Assembly (NCBI GenBank): GCA_945881835.1
Contig: CAMCVP010000008.1
Coordinates: 1-64,000, forward strand
DNA: 64,000 bases
Direction of reading: 5' to 3'
Source: Chryseobacterium gleum
Lineage (GTDB): Bacteria; Bacteroidota; Bacteroidia; Flavobacteriales_D; Sanyastnellaceae
A program made the translations under genes and the position numbers. This document shows positions 42,128 to 50,819 of this stretch, in pieces; the stretch's first letter is position 1; each line of letters begins with the position of its first letter. The notes below the pieces were generated by a model. The model was not told the DNA's origin, did not search any database, and worked only from the letters and a program-made list of their open reading frames with translations.

Positions 42128-44584
42128 CTACTTGAATCGCTTCAATAGCGATTTGAAGAATCCCGTTTTCTTCGCCTCACCTTCTCCATCACTATAGTAA
42201 TTATTCGAATAAGTATAGGAATAAGAATATCCATATTTATAGCGAGAGGCCCCGTAGTACCCGTATTTCGAGCTGAATTCTTTATAGTCATTCAGAAGGA
42301 AGTAAGGATTCTTCAAACGGTTTGACTTTTGCATTTGAAGTACTTCAGCTACAAATTTCCGCTGTGAATAGCTGTGACGCAGAATGAATAACGTTGCATC
42401 TACTTTGTCGTTAATTGCAAAATAATCTGCTACTAGTCCAATAGGAGCCGAGTCAATAATAATGTGATCGTAAGTCTTTTTCAATTCATCTATCATCGTC
42501 CCCATTTTATCCAATGAAAGTAACTCAAACGGATTGGGGGGAACCGGTCCCGATAACATAATATCCAAATTCTCCATATTCGAAGGCTGAATTACACTGT
42601 GCAAATCAACGTCAGAAACCAAGTAATTCGAAAGACCTATATTGTTCGGAATGTTAAACGCCTTGTGAATACGCGGTCTGCGCATATCCGTTGCCATCAA
42701 CAGTGTCTTAGAGCCTGTAACAGCTAGTGAAACCGCAAGATTTATAGACACGAAAGTCTTACCTTCTCCACTTACAGTAGATGTTAAACCAATTACACGC
42801 TTGTCCTTCCCTGGGAAAAGGTATTGCAAGTTAATTTTCATCAAACGCAAGGATTCAGCAATACTTGAACGTGGAAAATCAACAGCAGGTGTTTGAGACG
42901 TTGTGAAATTGTGTCCAATTAATCCTAGCAATGGAACAGACAAATTCTGAAGGTCTTTCTTGTCTTTTATGCGCGTATCAACCAAATCAACGATTACAAC
43001 AATCAAGACGGGAAGAAGTATTCCAATAAATACAGCAACAAGATAGAACAACACGGGCTTTGGGAAAGTTGGTGTTTTGTCCAACAATCTTGCTGAATCT
43101 AAAAATTTAGTGTCCGCGTTGTTCGAAGATTTCGCTATTTGTGCTTCCGATTTCTTCTGCATCAAATACGTGAACATAACATTGTTCAAGTTGAACTTTC
43201 GCTCAAAATCTATGAGCATACGCTGCTTCTGAGGCATTGACCCATATGAGCTAGTTACTTCTGCAATTCGATTTTCAAGAGCCGTTTTATTCATTGCTGC
43301 CGACTTCTCTAAACCATTGACATGACTAAGTATAGCACTTTTCAATTGACTCACTTGTTGAACGGCTGTTTGCAATCCGGGATGCATTGGACTAACTGAT
43401 CCTTGAAGGGCAGTTACTTGTTGTTGCAACTTCCTCAATTCAATTAACATCAAATTCAAAGACTGATCGTCGATTCCAAGATTCTCTAAATTGGACCAAT
43501 CGACGTTATTGTTGGAAATATTACGCTTAATGAATGAAATATAATTGCTTCGAAGCTCTTCCTTGGCCAACTCATTAATGAGTACATTCTCGGTTTCCTT
43601 CGATCGTTGAAATTCAAGTGATAAGTCTGAAACTTCATTGTTCTCGCGATAATTCTGTAATTCATTCTCTGACTGCCCTAATGAATCATTCACCAAACTC
43701 AATTGCTCTTCAATAAACTTAATGGTCCCTACGGCTACTTCATTCTTTTCAGAAAGACCTCTCTCTATGAAGCATTTACATAAATTGTTTAGAAATAAAA
43801 TCTCTTTGTCAATACACGGGCGCTCCAACTGCAAATTCAAAATAGACGCTTCTTGATTTATTGGTTGAATAATGATTTCCTTCCGATAGTTTTCAATAAC
43901 GTCTTCTAAATTATTAATCACAAAAAATACAGACTCATCCTGTTGAATAACGGAGGCATTGTAATCCTTTTTATGAAGTGTGACTGCTAACCCGTCAATC
44001 TCTACAGGTTTACCGAAAATACCATCAACCTTGCCTTGAATTCGACTGTTGTTAAAATTCTTTACCGATTTTTCAGTCTTAAAATTGTAATAGTCGAATT
44101 CTTCACTGTCGAAATCAATCGTGAAAGTGCTATCAGAAGTACTCTTCACAAAAAAACGCACCCCAGTCGCTTGATTTTTCTCTCTATTCAGTTCAACTAA
44201 AAACGGAAACTCTGTGAAACGCTCGGTTACCTTAAAAAACGACTTTGAGAAATACGAAATTTCTAGATGTGAATTTAAAACGGCTTGACGAGTGAGCGAG
44301 TAAGACTTTAAAACACCTATTTCATTCTCCAGATTATTCTTTCCTGCGAAAAGTTCTAATCCTTCAATAATATTTTCAGCTCCCAACGAACTGTTATTTT
44401 CATCGCGTAAGATTATTGTAGCGCCAATCTTGAATTTAGGACGCATGTATCTATTAGCAATAAAAGCGGCTGTGACAAAAACAAATATTGACAACAGAAA
44501 TAAGGGCCAAATGGAAATTAGCTTTCTGAAAAAACCTAGAACATCTGCCCTTTCTTCCTGAAACGGATTGTCATTGTTTTTCAT
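42128..44584 (-). CDS. wzc: polysaccharide co-polymerase / tyrosine autokinase (Wzc)
   Basis: The 818-aa protein has the Wzc plan. N-terminal Wzz domain with a first membrane span (about 24-45), a long periplasmic coiled-coil region, and a second span (about 500-530, PVLFYLVAVFIGILLPVLIVVIVDLVD) come first. A cytoplasmic BY-kinase domain follows with Walker A in TSTVSGEGKTFVSINLA, Walker A' in LLMATDMRRPRIH and Walker B-like HIIIDSAPIGL. The C-terminal tail has eleven Tyr in 27 residues, the autophosphorylation cluster. It controls chain length and export of the polysaccharide with Wza, encoded 2 bp upstream. Confidence 0.94.
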   Translation of the reverse strand: MKNNDNPFQEERADVLGFFRKLISIWPLFLLSIFVFVTAAFIANRYMRPKFKIGATIILRDENNSSLGAENIIEGLELFAGKNNLENEIGVLKSYSLTRQAVLNSHLEISYFSKSFFKVTERFTEFPFLVELNREKNQATGVRFFVKSTSDSTFTIDFDSEEFDYYNFKTEKSVKNFNNSRIQGKVDGIFGKPVEIDGLAVTLHKKDYNASVIQQDESVFFVINNLEDVIENYRKEIIIQPINQEASILNLQLERPCIDKEILFLNNLCKCFIERGLSEKNEVAVGTIKFIEEQLSLVNDSLGQSENELQNYRENNEVSDLSLEFQRSKETENVLINELAKEELRSNYISFIKRNISNNNVDWSNLENLGIDDQSLNLMLIELRKLQQQVTALQGSVSPMHPGLQTAVQQVSQLKSAILSHVNGLEKSAAMNKTALENRIAEVTSSYGSMPQKQRMLIDFERKFNLNNVMFTYLMQKKSEAQIAKSSNNADTKFLDSARLLDKTPTFPKPVLFYLVAVFIGILLPVLIVVIVDLVDTRIKDKKDLQNLSVPLLGLIGHNFTTSQTPAVDFPRSSIAESLRLMKINLQYLFPGKDKRVIGLTSTVSGEGKTFVSINLAVSLAVTGSKTLLMATDMRRPRIHKAFNIPNNIGLSNYLVSDVDLHSVIQPSNMENLDIMLSGPVPPNPFELLSLDKMGTMIDELKKTYDHIIIDSAPIGLVADYFAINDKVDATLFILRHSYSQRKFVAEVLQMQKSNRLKNPYFLLNDYKEFSSKYGYYGASRYKYGYSYSYTYSNNYYSDGEGEAKKTGFFKSLLKRFK

Positions 44585-44586
44585 TC

Positions 44587-45360
44587 CTAAAATAATCTAA
44601 TAATTGCAAACGTAGTTGTCAAAAACAATAAAGCTGTGCGCACGGGAGATAAATTCGCTTCCAAAGCCTTCATTCGCGTGGGCTGCACATAAATTTCGTC
44701 ATTGGCTCGAATAATATAAAATGGATCTGTAACGCACTCTGACTTTCTCAAGTCAAGCGTTCGGCTCGTGTAAACTCCGTTGTCTTCGCGTGTAACTCGC
44801 ACTTGAGATAAATCAGCAACATCAGAAACATCGCCCGACATGGCAAGTGCTTCAGAGAGTGTATAAAAATCACGAACCATGACCTTTGATCCCGGTTGCT
44901 TCACTTCACCTCCAACGGTGAATTTCATATTTACAACTTTTGCTTTAACAAACACAAGCGTAAAATACTTCTGAAGGCTATCGGTTACTACTTTTTCCAA
45001 CTCTACGACCGTTAACCCTTTCGCATCAATGAGCCCAATTTTAGGAAGATTGATTTGACCAGCGGCATTCACACAATAACTGTTTAATGCAAGTGAAGAT
45101 TCGTTATACGGATCACTTTCTTGCTCTGCTTTGATATTGTAGAAGTACGAAGTATTCGGATCAAGCGACTTAACGTCTATCACAACGTAATCATTTGAAT
45201 GAATGACATATGGCGCGCAGACTGCAGTTAATACTTGCGAATTCGCATTTTGCAAACGAACTAAATTTTCATGTTTTACACAACCATTTAGAAACAAGCA
45301 AAATGAAACTAATAAAAAGAATTTCGCCCGATGCGACGTTCCTGAAAGAAATCTAAGCAT
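44587..45360 (-). CDS. wza: polysaccharide export outer-membrane lipoprotein (Wza)
   Basis: From the ATG at 45360 the protein is 257 aa; the TTG two codons earlier is less likely. A lipobox lies in FLNGC, then the Poly_export domain (YVIHSNDYVVIDVKSLDPN) and a SLBB domain (FTVGGEVKQPGSKVMVRDFYTLSEALAMSGDVSDVADLSQVRVTR). A C-terminal hydrophobic helix (VRTALLFLTTTFAIIRLF) probably crosses the outer membrane as in Wza. It forms the export channel with Wzc. It lies 2 bp before wzc and 8 bp after a lipoprotein gene. Confidence 0.92.
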   Translation of the reverse strand: MLRFLSGTSHRAKFFLLVSFCLFLNGCVKHENLVRLQNANSQVLTAVCAPYVIHSNDYVVIDVKSLDPNTSYFYNIKAEQESDPYNESSLALNSYCVNAAGQINLPKIGLIDAKGLTVVELEKVVTDSLQKYFTLVFVKAKVVNMKFTVGGEVKQPGSKVMVRDFYTLSEALAMSGDVSDVADLSQVRVTREDNGVYTSRTLDLRKSECVTDPFYIIRANDEIYVQPTRMKALEANLSPVRTALLFLTTTFAIIRLF

Positions 45361-45368
45361 GTGCAAAC

Positions 45369-46256
45369 TTAGTAAATCAAACGAAACGATTCAACAGTTT
45401 GGCCTAAATCATTCACCCACAAAACTTTCATTTTCGCAGACTCACAATTCGAAGCTATTGGCGCATTTGCATTGTTGTAACCCAAATAAATTTCGGTTGC
45501 CCCAGCATTCTCTGTTGAATAGATGGTATACTTCCCATCGAATCTTTTCCAATTTCCGAAACACAATTGCGACTGAATTGAATCTTCAATGGTGTTGTAG
45601 TATTCTCCACCTTTGTTATCTGTTCCCCAACGAATAACGTTTGAGTATGGTAATCCGTTTCCTTCAGGCTTTATTGAAGAACGAAAATCACTAACATCAA
45701 TTTTTCTTATTGTTCTTGAATATGCCTCATTCCAATTCATATACAACTCACCGTTAGACTGAATATTTAAAGTTCCTGCACAAGATGTTTTAATCTCCCC
45801 GCTTCCAATTTGCAGATCGTTAATGTTTTGAGTACCCGAAAGATTTGTAAATGTTTTCTCCCCGTTCACAATGATAGATTGACCCGAGTTCAGAAATTGA
45901 ACTTGGTAATCCGTATGAGTAACCTTGATTTGTGCACCCACTTCGTTCCAAGCAGCACCCGTAATCAATTGGGCTGAAATTATTCCTGAACGAGAAATAT
46001 CGCCATCGCAATTCGTTCCATTGAAAGTTAATTGATACGTTTGAGTTACTGCATCATAGGTAGAGTCGGAATCTCCACAAATTAAACTAGGAGTATTCGT
46101 GAAAAAAGTCACAATTTGATTTGCATCCTCTTCAACCTTCAAAACTAGATTTTCAGCAAGTTCTGGTGTGTATGGAAATGATGCGGAATTACTTTCTTTT
46201 TCACAAGAAGCAAATGCTAGAGCTAAAATTCCTACAAAAAAAATCGACTTTTTCAT
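45369..46256 (-). CDS. lipoprotein of unknown function, first gene of the wza-wzc unit
   Basis: The 295-aa protein has a lipoprotein signal (FFVGILALAFASC, Cys18). The mature part is mainly beta: GDSDSTYDAVTQTYQLTFNGTNCDGDISRSGIISAQ and DYQVQFLNSGQSIIVNGEKTFTNLSG. I do not recognise a family. It is separated from wza by only 8 bp, so it is almost certainly co-transcribed with the export genes. An outer-membrane or surface role linked to the polysaccharide is inferred from position alone. Confidence 0.7.
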   Translation of the reverse strand: MKKSIFFVGILALAFASCEKESNSASFPYTPELAENLVLKVEEDANQIVTFFTNTPSLICGDSDSTYDAVTQTYQLTFNGTNCDGDISRSGIISAQLITGAAWNEVGAQIKVTHTDYQVQFLNSGQSIIVNGEKTFTNLSGTQNINDLQIGSGEIKTSCAGTLNIQSNGELYMNWNEAYSRTIRKIDVSDFRSSIKPEGNGLPYSNVIRWGTDNKGGEYYNTIEDSIQSQLCFGNWKRFDGKYTIYSTENAGATEIYLGYNNANAPIASNCESAKMKVLWVNDLGQTVESFRLIY

Positions 46257-46273
46257 ATTATTGAGTTGTTGGA

Positions 46274-46281
46274 CAAAAATA
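46274..46281 (-). promoter_or_regulatory. -7 box candidate for the lipoprotein-wza-wzc operon
   Basis: The minus strand reads TATTTTTG, an exact TANNTTTG match 17 bp before the ATG at 46256, within the 234-bp divergent intergenic region. No convincing -33 box was found. Confidence 0.4.
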
Positions 46282-46490
46282 AATCGACATTACCTAAAAT
46301 CGCATTTCCCAATATTATCATTAGGTTAACACAGGAATGAAAAGCGAAAAATGCAGCGTATTCAAATCTTTTACTATTTGCTCTTTTTTGTTTACTTTAC
46401 AATTCGTTTCGATTGTGTTAACCTTTTAGCAACGTGAAATCGAGTAGCTTTGGCTTCACTTTTTTCACAATTGTACGCTTAAACTCTGCT

Positions 46491-47870
46491 ATGCATTCAA
46501 AAGGTTACTTTAAATACATTAATGCATCCATAGTATTGATTGATTTGGTAACCATTTTTACCGTTACGAAGTGTATTCAAAAGTTCCCAAGTATACTCTA
46601 TTTTGATTTTTCAAATCTCTACACATCCGATTTTTTGCTCTCGTGGGGATTGTCCTTTTATCTGTTTCAATCGGCATTTTCGAATAGAATAATTTCTTTA
46701 AATAAAATTGGCCAACTTCATTTTTATCAAAGTGTTACTTCTATCTCTATCTATTTTTTCATTCAGTCATTCAATAACTCATGGCAAGACCATTCCTTTC
46801 ATTCACTGGAAATACTTGGACTAATCTTTTTGGTTTTGAGTGCGCTCAGAATGGTTGAGTTTTTATTATTAAAGAGCTATCGCTCCTCCGGCAAAAACTT
46901 TGTGCGTGTTGCTTTTTACAAAGGGAACGAAGCAATTGAGAAGCTGAATAAGTTTATGGTGCAAAACCCTCAATTTGGTTTTCGCGTTCTAGGCGTTTTT
47001 AACGCTGAACATTCCAACCAAGGAATTCAAGATCTCGGTGATTTCATGAAACTAACCAAATCCGATGAGCAAGCCTTGCAAATTGATGAGTTATACTGTG
47101 CTTTGAATTTATCTGATATTCATGAGCTTTCAGCTTTGCAACAAATTTGCTCTGATCGATTTATAAAATTGCGCATTGTCCCAGAGTTCTCGGGTGTACT
47201 CGAACGAAAATTAGATTTTGAGTATTTCAACAATGTCCTTGTTATTAAGCTCCGACAAGAGCCCATGGAAAATATTGGGGCGCGATTTACAAAGCGATTG
47301 TTTGATTTGATTTTTTCTTCGCTCGCATTGGCTGTTTTGGTTCCTCTTTTTTTTCCAATTATTGCTATTGCTATAAAAATAAATACCAAAGGTCCAATTT
47401 TCTTCAAACAACTTCGAACAGGAATGAATGAAAAGAACTTCATATGCTTGAAGTTTAGAACAATGGAATTCTTCAATGCTCATCCTGAAATTCAAGCAAC
47501 AAGCTCTGATGCCCGAATAACAAAGGTTGGACAATTTCTTAGAAAAACGAGCCTGGACGAATTACCACAATTTATAAATGTATTGTTGGGGCAAATGAGT
47601 GTTGTGGGGCCTCGTCCGCACATGATCGAGCACACAGAATCTTATCGGAATCAACTTGAGCATTTCATGTTCCGTCATTCTGTTCGTCCAGGAATAACAG
47701 GATGGGCTCAAATAAATGGACTTCGCGGAAACACCGCTAACATTGAGCAAATGAAAAAGCGCGTTGAGTTCGATGCCTGGTATATAGAAAATTACTCGAT
47801 GTACACCGATCTGAAAATAATTTTCAGAACCGTATTACTATTATTTAAAGGAGATAAAAACGCATACTAA
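46491..47870 (+). CDS. polyprenyl glycosylphosphotransferase (initiating EPS enzyme, WcaJ/WbaP-like)
   Basis: From the ATG at 46491 the protein is 459 aa, typical for the family; a GTG at 46434 would add 19 residues. Four N-terminal membrane spans, a CoA-binding-like middle domain (GFRVLGVFNAEHSN), and a fifth span precede the catalytic bacterial sugar transferase domain. That domain has KRLFDLIFSSLALAVLVPLFFPI, FKQLRTGMNEKNFICLKFRTM, KTSLDELPQFINVLLGQMSVVGPRPH and RPGITGWAQINGLRG. It transfers a sugar 1-phosphate to undecaprenyl phosphate to start each repeat unit. It is followed after 1 bp by cysC. Confidence 0.92.
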   Translation: MHSKGYFKYINASIVLIDLVTIFTVTKCIQKFPSILYFDFSNLYTSDFLLSWGLSFYLFQSAFSNRIISLNKIGQLHFYQSVTSISIYFFIQSFNNSWQDHSFHSLEILGLIFLVLSALRMVEFLLLKSYRSSGKNFVRVAFYKGNEAIEKLNKFMVQNPQFGFRVLGVFNAEHSNQGIQDLGDFMKLTKSDEQALQIDELYCALNLSDIHELSALQQICSDRFIKLRIVPEFSGVLERKLDFEYFNNVLVIKLRQEPMENIGARFTKRLFDLIFSSLALAVLVPLFFPIIAIAIKINTKGPIFFKQLRTGMNEKNFICLKFRTMEFFNAHPEIQATSSDARITKVGQFLRKTSLDELPQFINVLLGQMSVVGPRPHMIEHTESYRNQLEHFMFRHSVRPGITGWAQINGLRGNTANIEQMKKRVEFDAWYIENYSMYTDLKIIFRTVLLLFKGDKNAY

Positions 47871-47871
47871 C

Positions 47872-48468
47872 ATGAGTACCGAGAACATTTATCCTTTTGA
47901 AGTGGAAACCAACATTAGCGCTACTGTGCCTACTAAACTCTTTCCCAAAGTTATTTGGCTCATGGGACTTTCAGGCTCAGGTAAATCAACAATAGCGAAA
48001 GAACTCAAACGTATATTAGAAGCTAAAGGAATTGTCACCGCGCTGTTAGACGGCGATAATTTACGGTTTGGATTAAATAACAATTTAGGATTTTCAGATG
48101 ACGATCGAATTGAAAATATTCGTCGAGCAGCTGAAGTTGCGAAACTTTTTGTGAACGCCGGAGTTTGCACCATCTGTTGTTTCATTACGCCGAATAAACA
48201 GGCACAAGAAACAGTCGTTCAACTAATTCCGGAAGGAAAGTTATTCGCGATATATCTTTCCACATCCATAGAAGAATGTGAAAAGCGAGACGTAAAAGGA
48301 CTATACGCAAAGGCAAGAGTAGGAGAAATAAAAGGGTTTACTGGAATAGACAGCGCCTTTGATATCCCAGATTTTATTAATTTATCCATTGATAACACGA
48401 ATCAATCGGTTCATGACTCAGTAGATTTCATTTTGAAAAACATACCATTAGAGGAGAAAAAACCATGA
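47872..48468 (+). CDS. cysC: adenylylsulfate kinase
   Basis: The 198-aa protein is an APS kinase with the P-loop GLSGSGKST (residues 32-40), LLDGDNLRFGLNNNLGF and ENIRRAAEVAKLF segments, and the CEKRDVKGLYAKARVGEIKGFTGIDS region. It phosphorylates APS to PAPS, the donor for sulfotransferases. It follows the initiating glycosyl-phosphotransferase by one base and overlaps cysD by 4 nt (ATGA). This placement suggests PAPS is made for polysaccharide sulfation. Confidence 0.95.
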   Translation: MSTENIYPFEVETNISATVPTKLFPKVIWLMGLSGSGKSTIAKELKRILEAKGIVTALLDGDNLRFGLNNNLGFSDDDRIENIRRAAEVAKLFVNAGVCTICCFITPNKQAQETVVQLIPEGKLFAIYLSTSIEECEKRDVKGLYAKARVGEIKGFTGIDSAFDIPDFINLSIDNTNQSVHDSVDFILKNIPLEEKKP

Positions 48469-49355
48469 CACACCTAGAAGAATTAGAGGCAGAGTCGATT
48501 TATATACTCAGAGAAACAGCGGCACAATTTGACAAGCCCGTGTTGTTATTTTCAGGAGGAAAAGACAGCATTGTAATGACGCATTTGGCTCAAAAAGCTT
48601 TTTGGCCGGCAGCAATTCCTTTCCCTCTTATGCATATTGACACGGGGCATAATTTTGAAGAGACGTTAAGCTTTAGGGATAATTTGGCGAAAGAACTCAA
48701 TGCCGAATTAATCGTGCGTTACGTTCAAACCTCAATAGATGAAGGAAAGGCCGCCGAAGAAACGGGCCCGTTTGCAAGCCGCAATGCTTTGCAAACCATA
48801 ACACTCCTCGATTCACTTGCTGAATTTCAATTCGATGCGGCCCTTGGTGGCGCTCGAAGAGACGAGGAAAAAGCACGAGCGAAAGAACGCTTTTTTTCAC
48901 ATAGAAATGCATTCGGACAATGGGACCCAAAAAATCAGCGTCCAGAATTATGGAATATTTTCAATGCTGAAAAAAAATTCGGTGAGCACTTCCGCGTTTT
49001 CCCATTAAGCAATTGGACCGAGCTCGACATCTGGAATTACATCAAAGAACGAAACATTGAATTGCCTTCATTGTACTTCAGTCATGACAGAGAAGTATTT
49101 GAAAGAAGAGGTAGTTTGTTGGCATCGTCAGAATTTCTTCCGCTACAACCGAATGAAGTGGTTACAACCAAACAAGTTCGATTCAGAACAATCGGAGATA
49201 TTACCTGCACGGGTGCTGTGGAGAGCATTGCCAATAGCATTGATGACATTATTTCAGAAATAGCAACATCTGATGTTACCGAAAGAGGAACAAGAAGCGA
49301 TGATGCACGCTCGGAAACGGCAATGGAAGACAGAAAAAAGCAAGGATACTTTTAA
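48465..49355 (+). CDS. cysD: sulfate adenylyltransferase subunit 2
   Basis: The 296-aa protein is the adenylylating subunit CysD of ATP sulfurylase. The PP-loop SGGKDS is at residues 30-35. The family stretches HIDTGHNFEE, GGARRDEEKARAKER, FFSHRN and RFRTIGDITCTGAVESIA follow. With CysN it makes APS from sulfate and ATP. An FAD enzyme gene lies between it and cysN, which is an unusual arrangement. Full length. Confidence 0.95.
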   Translation: MTHLEELEAESIYILRETAAQFDKPVLLFSGGKDSIVMTHLAQKAFWPAAIPFPLMHIDTGHNFEETLSFRDNLAKELNAELIVRYVQTSIDEGKAAEETGPFASRNALQTITLLDSLAEFQFDAALGGARRDEEKARAKERFFSHRNAFGQWDPKNQRPELWNIFNAEKKFGEHFRVFPLSNWTELDIWNYIKERNIELPSLYFSHDREVFERRGSLLASSEFLPLQPNEVVTTKQVRFRTIGDITCTGAVESIANSIDDIISEIATSDVTERGTRSDDARSETAMEDRKKQGYF

Positions 49356-49365
49356 TCGCTTTGTT

Positions 49366-50808
49366 ATGAAAAATTTGAACGTAGATATTTCAATTATTGG
49401 CGCTGGATTCTCTGGAACACTTGTGCTCGCGAACCTCGTTAAAGAAACTCAGGGGAATTGCTCCATTGCAATTATTGACCATTTAGAATCATTCAATAAG
49501 GGAATTGCTTATAACCCCAGTTCGTCTATGTTCTTGTTGAATGTGGCAACCAAGAGAATGAGCGCCTTTCCTGAAGATCCTGATCATTTTTTAAATTGGG
49601 TGTGCAATCAAAATTCGTTCGAGTTATTCAGCAGAGAAGCACTTGCGCATTCTTTTCTTCCCAGAGATATTTATCGCAAGTATTTATCTTCTATTTGGAG
49701 TGAAACCCTTTCCCTTGCGAAATCAAAGAACATTCAAGTTGAATGCATTTATTCCTTCGCAAAAAACATTTTCACCGCCGATGAGATTTATTTGATTGAA
49801 ACTGAAAATGGCGAAACCATTCATACAAAACAATTGGTTCTTGCAACAGGAAATCAAACTCCAAGCAATCGGATTCTTAAAAACAAGTTGGAAGTAACAC
49901 ATCCTCGCTATTTCCAAAACCCATGGAAATATGAGGCCATTCATAATTTCGAACCTGAATTAAATATTCTCATTGTCGGAAATGGTTTAACCATGGTAGA
50001 CACCACTTTAGGACTAGTCGAAAACAATTTCCAAAATAAAATTTATGCCGTTTCTCCAAACGGATTCAATGTTATTCCTCACCTTCACAACAACATTGCC
50101 TACTCCTTCGACTTAAATTTAGAAGATCCTGAATTCTCACTTACTCATTTACTTCGAAAAGTAAATGCCGAAGTGAAGAAACTCAGTCAGCTAGGAATAA
50201 CTTCAGAACCCGTTGTAGATGCACTTCGTAGCAAAACGCAAGAAATCTGGAAGAAACTAACAGTCAATGAGAAACGCTCATTCATGCGTCATTTGCGACA
50301 TATCTGGGGTGTCTCTAGACATCGAATTGCACCGCATGTTTATCGCAAAATTCAGAACCTTCGCATCAATAAAAAACTCGCAGTCATTGCTGGGGAAATC
50401 TACAAAATTTCAGACCAAGGCACATATCTCGAAGTGACTCTTTTCAATAAAAAAACAAAGAAGATTAAAACCATTAAAGTTTCACGAATCATCAACTGCA
50501 CAGGGCCTCAGACCAATCTAAAAGAATCTGAAAATCAATTGCTCCACAAATTATTTATGGAAGGATTCCTTAGTCAAGATGAATTGAACTTAGGTACCCG
50601 AATTGACCTATCGACTTATGAAATTATCAATTCAACAAACAAAGTAGTTCCTTGCTTTTTCACCTTAGGTGTTAATCTCAAAGGTGAACTTTGGGAATCC
50701 GTTGCTGTTCCGGAACTGAAGGTTCAAGCCAAAGAAGTAGCGCATCAAATGGTTGCGAAACTGCAAACTCAAGAACACGCTCTTAAAGAGAATATAGAAA
50801 ACGTATAA
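49366..50808 (+). CDS. FAD/NAD(P)-binding protein inserted between cysD and cysN
   Basis: From the ATG at 49366, 10 bp after the cysD stop, the protein is 480 aa. A frame from 49273 would overlap cysD deeply and is rejected. The N-terminal FAD motif is SIIGAGFSGT (9-18). A second dinucleotide motif, ILIVGNGLTMVDTTLGL (about 203-219), and LVLATGNQTPS are typical of the FAD-NAD(P)-binding family (PF13454 type). The reaction is unknown. Its position in a PAPS/EPS operon suggests a link to sulfur activation or to modifying the polymer, but that is inference. Confidence 0.75.
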   Translation: MKNLNVDISIIGAGFSGTLVLANLVKETQGNCSIAIIDHLESFNKGIAYNPSSSMFLLNVATKRMSAFPEDPDHFLNWVCNQNSFELFSREALAHSFLPRDIYRKYLSSIWSETLSLAKSKNIQVECIYSFAKNIFTADEIYLIETENGETIHTKQLVLATGNQTPSNRILKNKLEVTHPRYFQNPWKYEAIHNFEPELNILIVGNGLTMVDTTLGLVENNFQNKIYAVSPNGFNVIPHLHNNIAYSFDLNLEDPEFSLTHLLRKVNAEVKKLSQLGITSEPVVDALRSKTQEIWKKLTVNEKRSFMRHLRHIWGVSRHRIAPHVYRKIQNLRINKKLAVIAGEIYKISDQGTYLEVTLFNKKTKKIKTIKVSRIINCTGPQTNLKESENQLLHKLFMEGFLSQDELNLGTRIDLSTYEIINSTNKVVPCFFTLGVNLKGELWESVAVPELKVQAKEVAHQMVAKLQTQEHALKENIENV

Positions 50809-50819
50809 GAAGAAGTAAA

